A stretch of 64,000 nt of DNA from Aureimonas populi (GTDB lineage: Bacteria > Pseudomonadota > Alphaproteobacteria > Rhizobiales > Rhizobiaceae), in contig NZ_CP072611.1 in the NCBI RefSeq assembly GCF_017815515.1, forward strand, positions 310,001 through 374,000, in the 5' to 3' direction. A program made the position numbers and the translations under genes. A model generated the notes under the pieces. It was not told where the DNA came from, ran no database searches, and saw only the letters and a program-made list of their open reading frames with translations. How positions within the stretch are numbered: position 1 is the stretch's first letter; each line of letters opens with the position of its first letter. This document shows, piece after piece, positions 39,761-49,491 of the stretch.

Positions 39761-41470
39761 ATGGTGTCTTTCTTGCAGGCGGATTCCTCGCGGGTCCTTG
39801 AGGCTGTCGGTCGCTCGATGGGGATGATCGAGTTCGATCCGCAGGGGCGGATTCTCGACGCCAACGAAACCTTTCTACAGATACTCGGCTACGAGCGATC
39901 CGAAGTCGCCGGCCAGCATCACCGCATGTTCATCCACCCGGAGGAGTCCGCCCTTCCGGCCTATGGGGATTTCTGGGAGAAGCTGGCTCGCGGCGAATTC
40001 ATGTCCGACCAGTTCCGCCGCATCGGCAAGGGCGGGCGCGAGGTCTTCATCCAGGCGACCTACAATCCGGTGTTCGGGCGCACGGGCAAGGTCTACAAGG
40101 TGGTCAAGGTCGCCGCCGACATCACACAGGCCAGGTTGCAGGCCATGCGCGATGCCGGAAAGATTTCCGCGATCTCCCGCGCTCAGGCCGTCATCGAGTT
40201 CGACACGAGCGGCAAGATCCTCACCGCCAACGACAATTTCCTGACGGCCCTGGGCTACGAGCTTTCCGAGATCGAAGGCCGCCGCCATTCCATGTTCGTC
40301 GACGCGGCCTACGCGGCCTCGGCCGAATACACCGCCTTCTGGGACAGGCTGCGCGCGGGCGAGTTCGTCTCGGACGAATTCTGCCGGCTCGGCAAGGGCG
40401 GGCGCGAGGTCTTCATCCAGGCCTCCTACAATCCGATCTTCGACGACAAGGGGCAGGTCACGCGCGTCGTGAAATTCGCCACCGACGTCACGCCGCGCGT
40501 GCGCGCCGTGCGACGGATCGGCTCCGCGCTGGACGAGCTGGCGGCGGGCAATCTCGACCAGCGGCTGGAAGAGCCCTTCATCCCGGCGCTCGATCCGATC
40601 CGGCTGAGCCTGAACGCCTCCTTCGACAAGCTCGGCGAGGCCCTGCGCGAGGTGGCGGAAAACGCCTCATCCATGCGCTCGGGCGCCGACCAGATACGCC
40701 ATTCCGCCGACGAGCTCGCCCATCGCAGCGAGCAGCAGGCCGCCGCCATCGAGGAGACCTCGGCCGCCCTTTCGGAGCTGACCGGCTCGGTTCGAACCTC
40801 CGCCGACCAGGCGGGCGATGCCGGGAAGATGGTGGACCAGACGCGCGATGACGCCGAGCGCTCGGCCCGCGTCGTCGCCCGCGCGGTGGAGGCGATGAAC
40901 CTCATCAAGCACTCCTCCGACGAGATCGGCAAGATCATCGGCGTAATCGACGAGATCGCCTTCCAGACCAGCCTTCTGGCCCTCAACGCGGGCGTCGAGG
41001 CGGCGCGTGCGGGCGAGGCGGGCCGGGGCTTTGCGGTGGTGGCGCAGGAGGTGCGCGGGCTCGCCCAGCGCTCGGCCGAGGCCGCCAAGGAGATCAAGAG
41101 CCTGATCTCCACCTCGCACGAGCAGGTGGAGGCCGGCGTTTCCATGGTGGGCGAGACCGGCGCGGCGCTGGAGGGCATCTCCCGCAAGGTCTCGGGCGTC
41201 CACAAGCATGTGCGCGACATCGTGGAAGCCTCACGCGCCCAGGCCGTCGCGCTCGGCGAGATCAATGTGGCGGTAGGCACCTTCGACCGGGGAACGCAGC
41301 AGAACGCCGCGATGGTGGAGGAATCGACCGCCGCCAGCAACACGCTGGCGGGAGAGGCGGCGGCCATGGAGCAGCTGGTCTCGCGTTTCCGCCTCGGCGC
41401 ACCGGCCCCCACGGCCGTCCACGCTCTCAATCGCAAGATCGCGAACGCCGTCCAGCGCCGTTCGGCCTGA
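39761..41470 (+). CDS. Soluble methyl-accepting chemotaxis protein with two PAS domains
   Basis: A 569-residue chemoreceptor without membrane segments. Two PAS domains (about residues 20-125 and 145-250) share near-identical cores, GEFxSDxFxRxGKGGREVFIQAxYNPxF, a sign of recent internal duplication. A HAMP-like linker (LDELAAGNLDQRLEEPF) and a C-terminal signalling domain follow, with the hairpin tip EIAFQTSLLALNAGVEAARAGEAGRGFAVVA region. A cytoplasmic energy, redox or haem/flavin signal is likely; the cofactor is not evident. Confidence 0.92.
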   Translation: MVSFLQADSSRVLEAVGRSMGMIEFDPQGRILDANETFLQILGYERSEVAGQHHRMFIHPEESALPAYGDFWEKLARGEFMSDQFRRIGKGGREVFIQATYNPVFGRTGKVYKVVKVAADITQARLQAMRDAGKISAISRAQAVIEFDTSGKILTANDNFLTALGYELSEIEGRRHSMFVDAAYAASAEYTAFWDRLRAGEFVSDEFCRLGKGGREVFIQASYNPIFDDKGQVTRVVKFATDVTPRVRAVRRIGSALDELAAGNLDQRLEEPFIPALDPIRLSLNASFDKLGEALREVAENASSMRSGADQIRHSADELAHRSEQQAAAIEETSAALSELTGSVRTSADQAGDAGKMVDQTRDDAERSARVVARAVEAMNLIKHSSDEIGKIIGVIDEIAFQTSLLALNAGVEAARAGEAGRGFAVVAQEVRGLAQRSAEAAKEIKSLISTSHEQVEAGVSMVGETGAALEGISRKVSGVHKHVRDIVEASRAQAVALGEINVAVGTFDRGTQQNAAMVEESTAASNTLAGEAAAMEQLVSRFRLGAPAPTAVHALNRKIANAVQRRSA

Positions 41471-41476
41471 GGGCCG

Positions 41477-42265
41477 CTATCGGGATGCGGCCGCTCCGGC
41501 ATCGCCGGAGTGGACCCGCGGCACGCTCAAGGTGGAGATCACGCGCTCGGGGTTGAGATGCAGGTAGCCAGGATCGAAATGGGCGGAGCGCATGAGGCCG
41601 CCCCAGTTCAGAACCTGAAGCAACCGCCCTTCGAGCGCGATCAACCCGTCCTTCTTCAGCTGCACCAGCATTCTGTTGACGGACACGTTGGTCAGCGCCA
41701 GCGCGTCGGCCATGTCGGCCTGCGTCAGCGGCAGGACGCACCGCCCGTTGACGGCAAGGCCCACCGCTTCGAGGCGCAGGAACATCTCGCACAGGAAATG
41801 CGCCATCCTCTGGCGCGCCGAGCGCTGCCCCACCCTGACGACCCATTCGCGATGGATGGCCGCGTCGATGAGCGTCACGCGCCAAAGGATCGCGGCGATG
41901 CGCGGATTGCGCGCATTCATCTCGTTGAGATCGTGATGGCGGATGAAGCCCAGCCTGCAAGGAGATACCGTCGCCAAGTGATGGTCCATACGATGCAGAT
42001 GCAGGCTCTGAAGATCGGGAATGTCGCCGGGCACATGGAGGCCCAGAATCTGGCGGCGCCCGTCCTCGAGCAGCTTGAAGCGGCTGGCGAAGCCCTCGAT
42101 CAGGAGGCAGCTATGGACGGGGCTCTCCCCTTCCCGCACGATCTCCTGCCGCCGCTCATAGTCGCGGATGGAGACCGGCAGATGGCGAAGCACCTCCCGC
42201 TCCTCGTCGGACAATCTGGCGATGCTCTCGATCTTGCGGATGATGGGGTGGTTGTCCAAAGGCAT
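41477..42265 (-). CDS. Crp/Fnr-family transcriptional regulator
   Basis: A 262-residue regulator. The N-terminal cyclic-nucleotide-binding-like barrel includes EIVREGESPVHSCLLIEGF and GDIPDLQSLH. The C-terminal Crp-type winged helix includes TQADMADALALTNVSVNRMLVQL. No N-terminal cysteine cluster is present, so it is not an oxygen-sensing Fnr. ATG 42265 has GGGAG 4-5 nt upstream. It converges on the chemoreceptor gene with 6 bp between stop codons. Effector and targets are unknown. Confidence 0.9.
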   Translation of the reverse strand: MPLDNHPIIRKIESIARLSDEEREVLRHLPVSIRDYERRQEIVREGESPVHSCLLIEGFASRFKLLEDGRRQILGLHVPGDIPDLQSLHLHRMDHHLATVSPCRLGFIRHHDLNEMNARNPRIAAILWRVTLIDAAIHREWVVRVGQRSARQRMAHFLCEMFLRLEAVGLAVNGRCVLPLTQADMADALALTNVSVNRMLVQLKKDGLIALEGRLLQVLNWGGLMRSAHFDPGYLHLNPERVISTLSVPRVHSGDAGAAASR

Positions 42266-42582
42266 TCTTCTCCCTTTGCGGGATCGACCGAACATTGCTC
42301 CTTTAGGACGCCAAATGCGCCGCGCCGCAAGCCCGTATTTGCCCTGATTACCGGGCTTTCGCGCAAGATCGTGCGGCAAAGGCGGTCGGAATCGAGCAAG
42401 CGGAGACGGATCACTTCCTGCAAGCCAAGCGTCCAGCACGGGCGGGCGCCCGCACAGCCCTGGCCTCACCTCGCGCGCATGGCCGGCCGAACGCGCTTTT
42501 TGCGTCTGCGATCGCAGGATGTAAGAGAGACCCCGCTTCGCACGGCGAAGCGCTCGAAATCGAAGACGGAATCGAAGGCGCC
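42266..42582. other. Divergent intergenic region between crp-like and glycosyltransferase genes
   Basis: 317 bp holding both promoters. A 7-bp inverted repeat AAGCCCG...CGGGCTT (about 42328-42357) lies near the middle. No gene is supportable in it. Confidence 0.4.
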
Positions 42583-43548
42583 GTGCAGTCGACCAAGCCG
42601 CAGACACATGCCGAGGAAAGCCGGCCGGAGCGCGTCGCGATTCTGCTCGGCACCTATAACGGGGCCCGCTTCCTGCGCGAGCAGCTCCGTTCGCTGGAGG
42701 AGCAGACCCATCCGGCCATCGACATCCTCGCCTCCGACGACGGATCGAGCGACGGAACGCGGGCGATCCTGGAAGAGGCGGCGCGATCCTGGGGCAAGGG
42801 GTGTTTTTCCATCGTGGACGGGCCGGGGCGCGGGTTCTCCGAGAACTACCGCTCTCTGATTCTCGATCCCGCGATCGACGCCCCCTATGTCGCCTTCTGC
42901 GACCAGGACGACATCTGGCTTCCCGACAAGCTCTCGCACGCACTTCAGACCATCGCCTCCCTGGCGAAGGACGGGCAGGCCTGCCTCTACGGCTCGCGCA
43001 CGCGCACGATCGACGAGGAGGGCCACGAGATCGGCCTGTCCCCGTTGTTTTATCGGCCGCCGAGCTTTCGCAATGCCATCGTCCAGAGCCTTGCCGGCGG
43101 CAACACCATGGTGATGAACCGGCGGGCCTTCGGCATCCTGGCCGAAAGCTGCCGCAGGACCGATTTCGTCAGCCACGACTGGTGGACCTACCTCATCGTC
43201 TCGGGCGCGGGCGGCATCGTGCACTACGATCCCGAGCCGCGCCTCCTCTACCGGCAGCACGGCAACAATGTCGTGGGCGCCAACAACTCGCTGCGCGCGC
43301 GAATCGTGCGGGTGCGCTTCCTCCTGCGCGGCGGCTTCGCCTCCTGGATGACGCGGAACCTGCGGGGGCTCGAGCTGTGCGCCGACCTCCTGGACGAGGA
43401 CGCGCGCGCGACGCTGCCCTTTATCCAGGCCACCCGAACGCGGGGCCTGCCCGGCCGTGTGCGGGCCATCCGCGAGTACAAGGTCTACAGGCAGGAGGAC
43501 CGAGGCTTCCTCGAACTCTCAGTCGCCTCTATCCTGAAAAAGATCTAA
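42583..43548 (+). CDS. Glycosyltransferase family 2 (rhamnosyltransferase-like)
   Basis: A 321-residue GT-A enzyme with VAILLGTYNGARFLREQL, ASDDGSSDGTR and the metal-binding FCDQDDIWLPDKL, a motif common in rhamnosyltransferases. It continues with GGNTMVMNRRAF and HDWWTYL. The nearby dTDP-rhamnose genes fit this. The start is GTG 42583, the first start that keeps the whole domain; its ribosome-binding site is weak. It opens the polysaccharide region. Confidence 0.85.
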   Translation: MQSTKPQTHAEESRPERVAILLGTYNGARFLREQLRSLEEQTHPAIDILASDDGSSDGTRAILEEAARSWGKGCFSIVDGPGRGFSENYRSLILDPAIDAPYVAFCDQDDIWLPDKLSHALQTIASLAKDGQACLYGSRTRTIDEEGHEIGLSPLFYRPPSFRNAIVQSLAGGNTMVMNRRAFGILAESCRRTDFVSHDWWTYLIVSGAGGIVHYDPEPRLLYRQHGNNVVGANNSLRARIVRVRFLLRGGFASWMTRNLRGLELCADLLDEDARATLPFIQATRTRGLPGRVRAIREYKVYRQEDRGFLELSVASILKKI

Positions 43549-43626
43549 CGCCCCGCGCCGCACCTGCACAAGGCGCCATAGGAAGCTCTGGCCGCGCTGC
43601 GCATCGAACCGCTGGCCCCGTGAGCA

Positions 43627-44574
43627 TCAGTCGGCCTCGGAAAGCCGCGCCCGCTCGGTCCGGCCCTTGCGGATGACATAGCGGGGACGCTGCTTCGTTT
43701 CGATGTAGATGCGCCCGATATATTCGCCCAGGACGCCGATGCCGATGAGCTGGATGCCGCCCAGGAACAGGATGGAGACCAGAAGCGAGGGATAGCCCCG
43801 CACCTCGTTGCCCCATAGGAGCTTCTCAATGATCATCCACACGCCATAGCCGAAGGAAAGCGCCGCCACGCTGAGGCCGATATAGGTCCACATGCGCAAG
43901 GGAAAGGTAGAGAAGGACGTGATCCCCTCCAGCGCCAGGTTCCACAGCTTCCAGCCGTTGAACTTGGACGTGCCGGCCGCGCGCTCGGCGCGCGTGTACT
44001 CCACGATGTCGACGTCGCCGCCCACCCAGCTCAGCACCCCCTTCATGAAGAGGTTGCGCTCCTGCATGAGCTTGATGTTCTCCACCACCTCGCGCGACAT
44101 GAGGCGGAAGTCGCCGACGTTCTCCTCGATCTTGGGCGTGCTGATCCGGTTGTGCAGGCGGTAGAACCATTCGGCCGACTTGCGCTTGAAACGCGCGTCG
44201 GACGAGCGGTCCACCCGCTTGGCCAGAACGACGTCGGCCCCCGCCCGCCATCGCTCGACCAGACGGGGAATGACATCGATCGGATCCTGAAGATCAACGT
44301 CGATCGGGATGACGACCGCACCGCTCGCATGCTCGATTCCCGCGACGAGCGCGGGCTCCTTGCCGAAATTGCGGGTGAAGCGGACGACCGTGACGAGCGG
44401 GTCGCCCCGCGCGATATCGTGCAGGACCGCGTCGGTCGCATCCGTGCTTCCGTCATCCACGAAGACGATCTCGACCTCGTCCGCGCCGTCCTTGAAGAAA
44501 TCCCGCACCGTCCGATGGAACAGCGGGATCGCTTCCTCCTCGTTGAAGACGGGAACCACAAGGGAGAGCTTCAT
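43627..44574 (-). CDS. GtrB-like bactoprenol glycosyltransferase
   Basis: A 315-residue membrane GT2 enzyme that moves a sugar, usually glucose, to undecaprenyl phosphate. It has [27 protein letters not shown] and [13 protein letters not shown], then two C-terminal membrane helices (residues about 230-290). The family layout DxD-like DVDLQDP is intact. Its start overlaps the stop of the GtrA-like gene by 4 nt (ATGA). Together they form a flippase and transferase pair for decorating a surface glycan. Confidence 0.9.
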   Translation of the reverse strand: MKLSLVVPVFNEEEAIPLFHRTVRDFFKDGADEVEIVFVDDGSTDATDAVLHDIARGDPLVTVVRFTRNFGKEPALVAGIEHASGAVVIPIDVDLQDPIDVIPRLVERWRAGADVVLAKRVDRSSDARFKRKSAEWFYRLHNRISTPKIEENVGDFRLMSREVVENIKLMQERNLFMKGVLSWVGGDVDIVEYTRAERAAGTSKFNGWKLWNLALEGITSFSTFPLRMWTYIGLSVAALSFGYGVWMIIEKLLWGNEVRGYPSLLVSILFLGGIQLIGIGVLGEYIGRIYIETKQRPRYVIRKGRTERARLSEAD

Positions 44575-44930
44575 CTGGAGACCTTGAAGACGATCAATCT
44601 CGAATAGGCGAAACCGCACAGGAGGCTGACGAGAGAAAAGGCGACCAGCGTCATGACGGGATGGAGCATCGCCCGGTCCGCTCCCCACCCCACCAGCGCC
44701 GCCAGGGCACCCATGAAGCACACGTAGAGTACATAACGCCAAGGTGTCGCGGCCGAGCGGAACGTCCAGCGCGCGTTGGCGAAGAAGGAGAAGGTCACGG
44801 CCACGCAAAAGGCGAGGAAATTCGCCAGGGCCTGTGTCGCGCCGGCTGCCAGAAGCAGCGCGAAGACCAGCCAGTGCAGGGCCGTGTTGACGACGCCGAC
44901 GGACAGGTAACGGGAGAAGAGACCGAACAT
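44571..44930 (-). CDS. GtrA-like flippase
   Basis: A 119-residue membrane protein with four hydrophobic segments, starting [19 protein letters not shown] and with [22 protein letters not shown], both typical of GtrA. It is thought to flip undecaprenyl-phosphate sugars to the periplasm. It is coupled to the downstream gtrB-like gene. Confidence 0.88.
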   Translation of the reverse strand: MFGLFSRYLSVGVVNTALHWLVFALLLAAGATQALANFLAFCVAVTFSFFANARWTFRSAATPWRYVLYVCFMGALAALVGWGADRAMLHPVMTLVAFSLVSLLCGFAYSRLIVFKVSR

Positions 44931-45124
44931 GGCACCGATCCAATTCGGCGGGAAAATCCCATCGCCGGCCGCCGCGGATGGCGGCGGCAGCCGGCTTGCT
45001 TGTTACACGAACCGGAGCCTCCTTGGCGAGGCCGCCGGCGAGCGCCCGGGCGGATGTCGTCTGGCATTCGCTGTGCATCGGTAGTATGAGACCTGCGCCG
45101 GGCGGATCGACAGCAAGGATTTCC

Positions 45125-46003
45125 ATGAAGGGTATCATTCTGGCCGGGGGCAGCGGCACGCGCCTTCATCCCATGACGCTGACGGCTTCCAAGCAATTGC
45201 TGCCGATCTACGACAAGCCGATGATCTACTATCCGCTGTCGACGCTCATGCTTGCCGGCATCCGGGATATCCTCGTCATCTCGACGCCGCACGATCTGCC
45301 CCGTTTCCGCGCGCTTCTGGGCGACGGCAGCCGCCTGGGCCTGTCGCTGAGCTATGCCGAACAGTCCCGCCCGGACGGACTGGCGCAGGCCTATCTGATC
45401 GGCGAGGAGTTCGTCGGCGGCGAGCCCTCCGCCCTCGTGCTCGGCGACAACCTCTTCTACGGCCACGGCCTTCCGGAATTGCTCGCCGAGGCGGGCGCGG
45501 GCGCCACGAGAGGGGGCGCTTCGGTCTTCGCCTATCACGTGACGGACCCCGAACGATACGGCGTCGTCTCCTTCGACGAGAACGGGCGGGCCCTCTCGAT
45601 CGAGGAGAAACCGGCCCGGCCCGAATCCAACTGGGCGGTGACGGGCCTCTACCTCTATGACGGGCGCGCCTCCGAGATCGCGCGGTCCCTGAAGCCGTCC
45701 GCCCGCGGAGAGCTGGAGATCACCGATCTCAACAAGGTCTATCTCGAAGAGGGCCTGCTGAACGTCGCGAGGATGGGGCGCGGCTTTGCCTGGCTCGACA
45801 CGGGCACGCCCGATTCGCTGCTGGAAGCGGCCATCTTCGTGCGCGCGCTCGAGCAGCGGCAGGGCTTCAAGATCTCCTGCCCCGAGGAGATCGCTTACAA
45901 TATGGGCTTCATCGACGCCGACGCCCTGATGGCGCTCGGTACGGAGCTTGGAAAAAGCGAGTACGGCCGCTATCTCCAGCGCCTGGCGCGCGGCACGCTT
46001 TAG
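45125..46003 (+). CDS. rfbA: Glucose-1-phosphate thymidylyltransferase
   Basis: A 292-residue nucleotidyltransferase making dTDP-glucose, the first step to dTDP-L-rhamnose. The signature GGSGTRLHP is at residues 8-16, followed by [17 protein letters not shown]. It also has GDNLFYGHG and [13 protein letters not shown]. Start ATG 45125 matches the family N-terminus. The other three rhamnose genes are at 48613-51135 on the opposite strand. Confidence 0.96.
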   Translation: MKGIILAGGSGTRLHPMTLTASKQLLPIYDKPMIYYPLSTLMLAGIRDILVISTPHDLPRFRALLGDGSRLGLSLSYAEQSRPDGLAQAYLIGEEFVGGEPSALVLGDNLFYGHGLPELLAEAGAGATRGGASVFAYHVTDPERYGVVSFDENGRALSIEEKPARPESNWAVTGLYLYDGRASEIARSLKPSARGELEITDLNKVYLEEGLLNVARMGRGFAWLDTGTPDSLLEAAIFVRALEQRQGFKISCPEEIAYNMGFIDADALMALGTELGKSEYGRYLQRLARGTL

Positions 46004-46019
46004 GCCGGCAGGTTTTCTC

Positions 46020-46856
46020 ATGACAATTTCATCGACGGTGTCCGTCACACAGGCCGCCCAGTCGCAGGCCGAGCGCCTTTCCGCCTTGCTGTCCGATGTC
46101 CGGCAGGGCATCGCCTTGCGCGAACTCTGGCTGTATCTCGGCTGGCGCGATGTGCAGAAGCATTATCGCCGCTCGGTCCTGGGGCCGCTCTGGCTCACTC
46201 TCTCGATGGGTATAACGGTGGGGGGCCTCGGTTTCCTCTACGCCCAGATCTTCCAGATGGAGATCTCCACTTACCTGCCCTCCCTCGCGCTCGGCTTCAT
46301 CGTCTGGGGCCTGATCGCCGGCTCCCTAAACGGCGCCTGCATGGTCTTCTCGAACGCGGCCGCGTCCATCCGGCAGATCCGCCTGCCGCTGAGCGTCCAC
46401 ATTCTCCAGTTCGCCTGGTCCCAGCTTATCGCCTTCGGGCACAATTTCATCATCTACCTGATCGTCATTGTCGCCTTCGGCCTCAATCCGGGCTGGAACG
46501 CGGTTCTGTTCATCCCGGCCCTTTGCCTGCTGACGCTGAACTGCGTGTTCGTGTGCATGATCCTCGGCCCGTTCTGCGCGCGCTTCCGCGATATTCCGAT
46601 GATCGTCGCCAGCGTCACCCAGGTCGCCTTCTTCATGACGCCCATCCTCTGGAGCGCGGAGCAACTCCCCGAGCGGGCGCATTTCGTGCAGCTCAATCCC
46701 TTCTATCATTTCATCGAGATATCCCGCGGCCCGCTGCTGGGCCAGGCTGTAGACCCGACGAACTGGGTCGCGGCCATCGGGATGACGGCCGCCATCGGCG
46801 TCGTTGCGATTCTCTTCTTTGCGCGCTTCCGCGCGCGCGTTGCGTACTGGGCCTGA
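46020..46856 (+). CDS. ABC-2 polysaccharide export permease (Wzm-like)
   Basis: A 278-residue inner-membrane permease with about six hydrophobic segments. It contains YRRSVLGPLWLTLSMGI, typical of Wzm/KpsM/TagG exporters of O-antigen, capsule or teichoic acid, and FMTPILWSAEQLP. It follows rfbA by 16 nt and precedes the ATPase gene by 4 nt. It moves a lipid-linked glycan across the inner membrane. Confidence 0.92.
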   Translation: MTISSTVSVTQAAQSQAERLSALLSDVRQGIALRELWLYLGWRDVQKHYRRSVLGPLWLTLSMGITVGGLGFLYAQIFQMEISTYLPSLALGFIVWGLIAGSLNGACMVFSNAAASIRQIRLPLSVHILQFAWSQLIAFGHNFIIYLIVIVAFGLNPGWNAVLFIPALCLLTLNCVFVCMILGPFCARFRDIPMIVASVTQVAFFMTPILWSAEQLPERAHFVQLNPFYHFIEISRGPLLGQAVDPTNWVAAIGMTAAIGVVAILFFARFRARVAYWA

Positions 46857-46860
46857 TCCG

Positions 46861-47610
46861 ATGGCTGCGATCATCTTCGACAAGGTGTCGGTGGACATCC
46901 CCATCTTCGACGCGGGCAGCCGTTCGCTGAAGAACAACGTCCTGGCCGCCGCCACGGGCGGGCAGATTCGCCCGCGCGAGGGGGGCGGCAAGGTCTCGGT
47001 GCGCGCCATCGACGAATTGTCGCTCGAACTTCGGCACGGCGCGCGTCTCGGGCTCGTGGGCCACAACGGAGCCGGCAAGTCCACCATCATGCGCGTGATG
47101 GCCGGTATCTACGAGCCGACGGGGGGAACGGTGCGCGTGGAAGGCGACGTCGCCGCCATGTTCGACATCGGCTTCGGCATGGACCCCGAGGCGACGGGCT
47201 GGGAGAACATCATCCTGCGCGGCATGCTGATCGGCTACACGCGCCCGGAGATCGAGGCCCGATCCGAGGAGATCGGCTTGGCGACGGGGCTGGGGGAGTT
47301 TCTCAACATGCCCTTGCGCACCTACAGCAGCGGCATGGCCACGCGCCTGGCCTTCGCCGTCTCGACCTCCATCAAGCCCGATATTCTCCTGATCGACGAG
47401 GGAATCGGCGCCGGCGACGCCGCCTTCCTCGAGCAGGCCAAGCAGCGGCTGGAGAGTTTCATTGGCGATGCCGGCCTCCTCGTCATGGCCTCCCATTCCA
47501 ACGACCTGCTGCGCCAATGGTGCACCACCGGCCTGTGGATGGAACATGGCCGCCTGCGCCATCTCGGCCCGATCGAAGAAACGCTGGAAGCCTACGGACG
47601 AAGTACCTAA
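46861..47610 (+). CDS. Polysaccharide export ATPase (Wzt-like)
   Basis: A 249-residue ATPase with Walker A GHNGAGKST, signature YSSGMATRLAF (in place of LSGGQ, as usual in Wzt/TagH) and Walker B ILLIDEG. It lacks the C-terminal carbohydrate-binding domain seen in some Wzt proteins, so substrate choice probably rests with the permease. Paired with the Wzm-like permease. Confidence 0.92.
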   Translation: MAAIIFDKVSVDIPIFDAGSRSLKNNVLAAATGGQIRPREGGGKVSVRAIDELSLELRHGARLGLVGHNGAGKSTIMRVMAGIYEPTGGTVRVEGDVAAMFDIGFGMDPEATGWENIILRGMLIGYTRPEIEARSEEIGLATGLGEFLNMPLRTYSSGMATRLAFAVSTSIKPDILLIDEGIGAGDAAFLEQAKQRLESFIGDAGLLVMASHSNDLLRQWCTTGLWMEHGRLRHLGPIEETLEAYGRST

Positions 47611-47618
47611 GGCCCATC

Positions 47619-47654
47619 TCGAAATTCGAGCGAAAGCGGAGCAGGATCGCTCCG
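47619..47654. terminator. Two adjacent palindromes between convergent genes
   Basis: CTCGAA-A-TTCGAG (47619-47631) and CGGAGC-AGGATC-GCTCCG (47637-47654) lie in the 61-bp gap between convergent wzt-like and glycosyltransferase genes. Neither is followed by a clear T-run. They may act as a bidirectional transcript end or be a short dispersed repeat. Confidence 0.4.
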
Positions 47655-47671
47655 AAGGCAGCGCGCGAGCT

Positions 47672-48616
47672 TCAGGCTTGAGAGATACGTCCCGGCCGAT
47701 ACGCTCCGGCGCGGCCCAGAAGGCCGTCGGCCAGGCCGCGGAGCATGTAGCCCAGGCGGGTCGGGCGGCGGTCGCCTTTCCATGTGTAGACCACGGTGTA
47801 GGCCAGCGCCTGCCGGACGAAATAGATTCGCCAGGCCGGGCGCACATAGTTGCGCAGGGCCAGGAAAAGGGCGTTTCGAACCGAGTAGTAGTTGCGGATC
47901 GGCGCGTGGAGGGCGATGGAGCGGGAGTGGATGCGGATGCGCCCGTTGCCCAGCGTATGCTCCATCACCGCCGCCGGGCACTGGAAGTGCCGGAAGCCCT
48001 TGGCCGAGGCACGAAAGCCCCACTCCATATCGACGAGGTCGATGAAGAGCGGCGCTTCCATCAGGCCCACCTGCCGCAGCACGTCGGCGGGCAAAAGCGA
48101 ACCGGAGGCGATGACGAAGTCGGCCTCCACCGGCCCGGAGGCCCCATCCACCGCAACCCGCTCGATGCGGCGCCCCGAAGACGCCACGCGAGAGATCGGC
48201 GCGATCCGGCCGTCATGGCTGTCGCGATAGGCGCAGCCCAGCGAGCCCACCTTGACGCCCTGTTCCAGGAGCACGGCGAGATCGGCGAGGAGAGTACGCA
48301 CCGCGTGGGGGGGAAGGACGGTGTCCTGGTCCATCAGGAGAACGTTCCCCGCCTCGTCCTCCAGGGCCTGCTCGATGCCCCGGTTCTGCGCCTCGGCGAT
48401 GCCGAGATTGGCGCCCAGCGGCAGGAACCGCGCATCGTTCGCCTCCGCCAGCGCGGCGATCCCGGCGCGGCTGGAGGAGCCGTTGTCCACGATCACGACC
48501 CGGGCCACCTGCCGTGACAGGGCCGCCAGCATCCGCGCCAGCGTCTGGAGGTCCGGCTGATAGGTCACGACGACGGCGTGAGGCAGGCACGAGCGCTCCG
48601 GCGCGCCGTCGCTCAC
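47672..48616 (-). CDS. Glycosyltransferase family 2 (rhamnosyltransferase-like)
   Basis: A 314-residue GT2 enzyme: HAVVVTYQPDLQTLARMLAAL, VVIVDNGSS, NLGIAEAQNRGI and LLMDQDTVLPP, the last being the metal-binding site. Then SGSLLPADVLRQVG and LFIDLVDMEWGFRA follow, as in WbbL/RfbN-type rhamnosyltransferases. The start is GTG 48616, overlapping the rfbD stop (GTGA). It is the last gene of rfbC-B-D-GT, so it probably uses the dTDP-rhamnose made by that operon. Confidence 0.9.
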   Translation of the reverse strand: MSDGAPERSCLPHAVVVTYQPDLQTLARMLAALSRQVARVVIVDNGSSSRAGIAALAEANDARFLPLGANLGIAEAQNRGIEQALEDEAGNVLLMDQDTVLPPHAVRTLLADLAVLLEQGVKVGSLGCAYRDSHDGRIAPISRVASSGRRIERVAVDGASGPVEADFVIASGSLLPADVLRQVGLMEAPLFIDLVDMEWGFRASAKGFRHFQCPAAVMEHTLGNGRIRIHSRSIALHAPIRNYYSVRNALFLALRNYVRPAWRIYFVRQALAYTVVYTWKGDRRPTRLGYMLRGLADGLLGRAGAYRPGRISQA

Positions 48617-49491
48617 CGAAGAAGCTCGTCCACGCAGCGGCGCGTTCCGTCCTGCCAGGCCGGCAGGGCAAGGCCGAAGGTCCGCTGGAAGCGGGCCGTG
48701 TCGAGGCGTGAATTGGCCGGCCGGGGCGCGGGCGAGGGGTAGGCGTCGGTGGGGATGTCCACCACCCGGGCCGAGGGGCCGCCGCGCTCGGCCGAGCAGC
48801 GGAAGATCTCGCGCGCGAATTCGGCCCAGTTCGTCTCGCCCCCGGCGACGAGATGGAAGAGGCCCCGCCAGTCCCCCTTCTCCGGCCCCGCCGCGATATG
48901 CCGGGCGACGGCGAGGATGCCCTTTGCGATATCGGGCGCGTAGGTCGGCGTGCCGACCTGGTCGGCCACCACGCGCACCTCCTCGCGGTCGGCCGCAAGA
49001 CGCAGCATGGTCTTCAGGAAGTTCTGCCCATAGGGGCTGTAGACCCAGGCCACGCGCAGGACGGCATGTGCAGGGTTCTGCGCGGCGACGCCCGCCTCCC
49101 CTGCCAGCTTGGAGGCGCCATAGACGGTGCGGGGCCCCGTCGCGTCCTCTTCCGAATAGGACGAGGCCTTGTCGCCGGGAAACACGTAGTCCGTGGAGAT
49201 ATGGACGATCGGCATGTCCAGCGCAGCCGCCGCGCTCGAGAGCGCGGCCGCCCCGTCGGCGTTCGCCGCGAAGGCGGCGTCCCGCTCGCTCTCGGCCTTG
49301 TCCACCGCCGTATAGGCGGCGGCGCTCACCACCAGATCGGGGCGATGAACCTCCAGCGCACGGCGCAGGCTGGCATGGTCGAGCAGGTCGAGCTCGGGCC
49401 GTCCCACCGCGACGATCTCCACCGGCCCGCCCGACAGCGCCAGGAGCGAGCGCGCGATCTGCCCCTCGCGGCCGGTGACGAGAAGCTTCAC
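48613..49491 (-). CDS. rfbD: dTDP-4-dehydrorhamnose reductase
   Basis: A 292-residue short-chain reductase making dTDP-L-rhamnose. It has the N-terminal nucleotide-binding [36 protein letters not shown] and the catalytic YGASKLAGE (YxxxK). Start is GTG 49491, overlapping the rfbB stop; an ATG further upstream lies in rfbB and gives no homologous sequence. Confidence 0.95.
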   Translation of the reverse strand: MKLLVTGREGQIARSLLALSGGPVEIVAVGRPELDLLDHASLRRALEVHRPDLVVSAAAYTAVDKAESERDAAFAANADGAAALSSAAAALDMPIVHISTDYVFPGDKASSYSEEDATGPRTVYGASKLAGEAGVAAQNPAHAVLRVAWVYSPYGQNFLKTMLRLAADREEVRVVADQVGTPTYAPDIAKGILAVARHIAAGPEKGDWRGLFHLVAGGETNWAEFAREIFRCSAERGGPSARVVDIPTDAYPSPAPRPANSRLDTARFQRTFGLALPAWQDGTRRCVDELLR

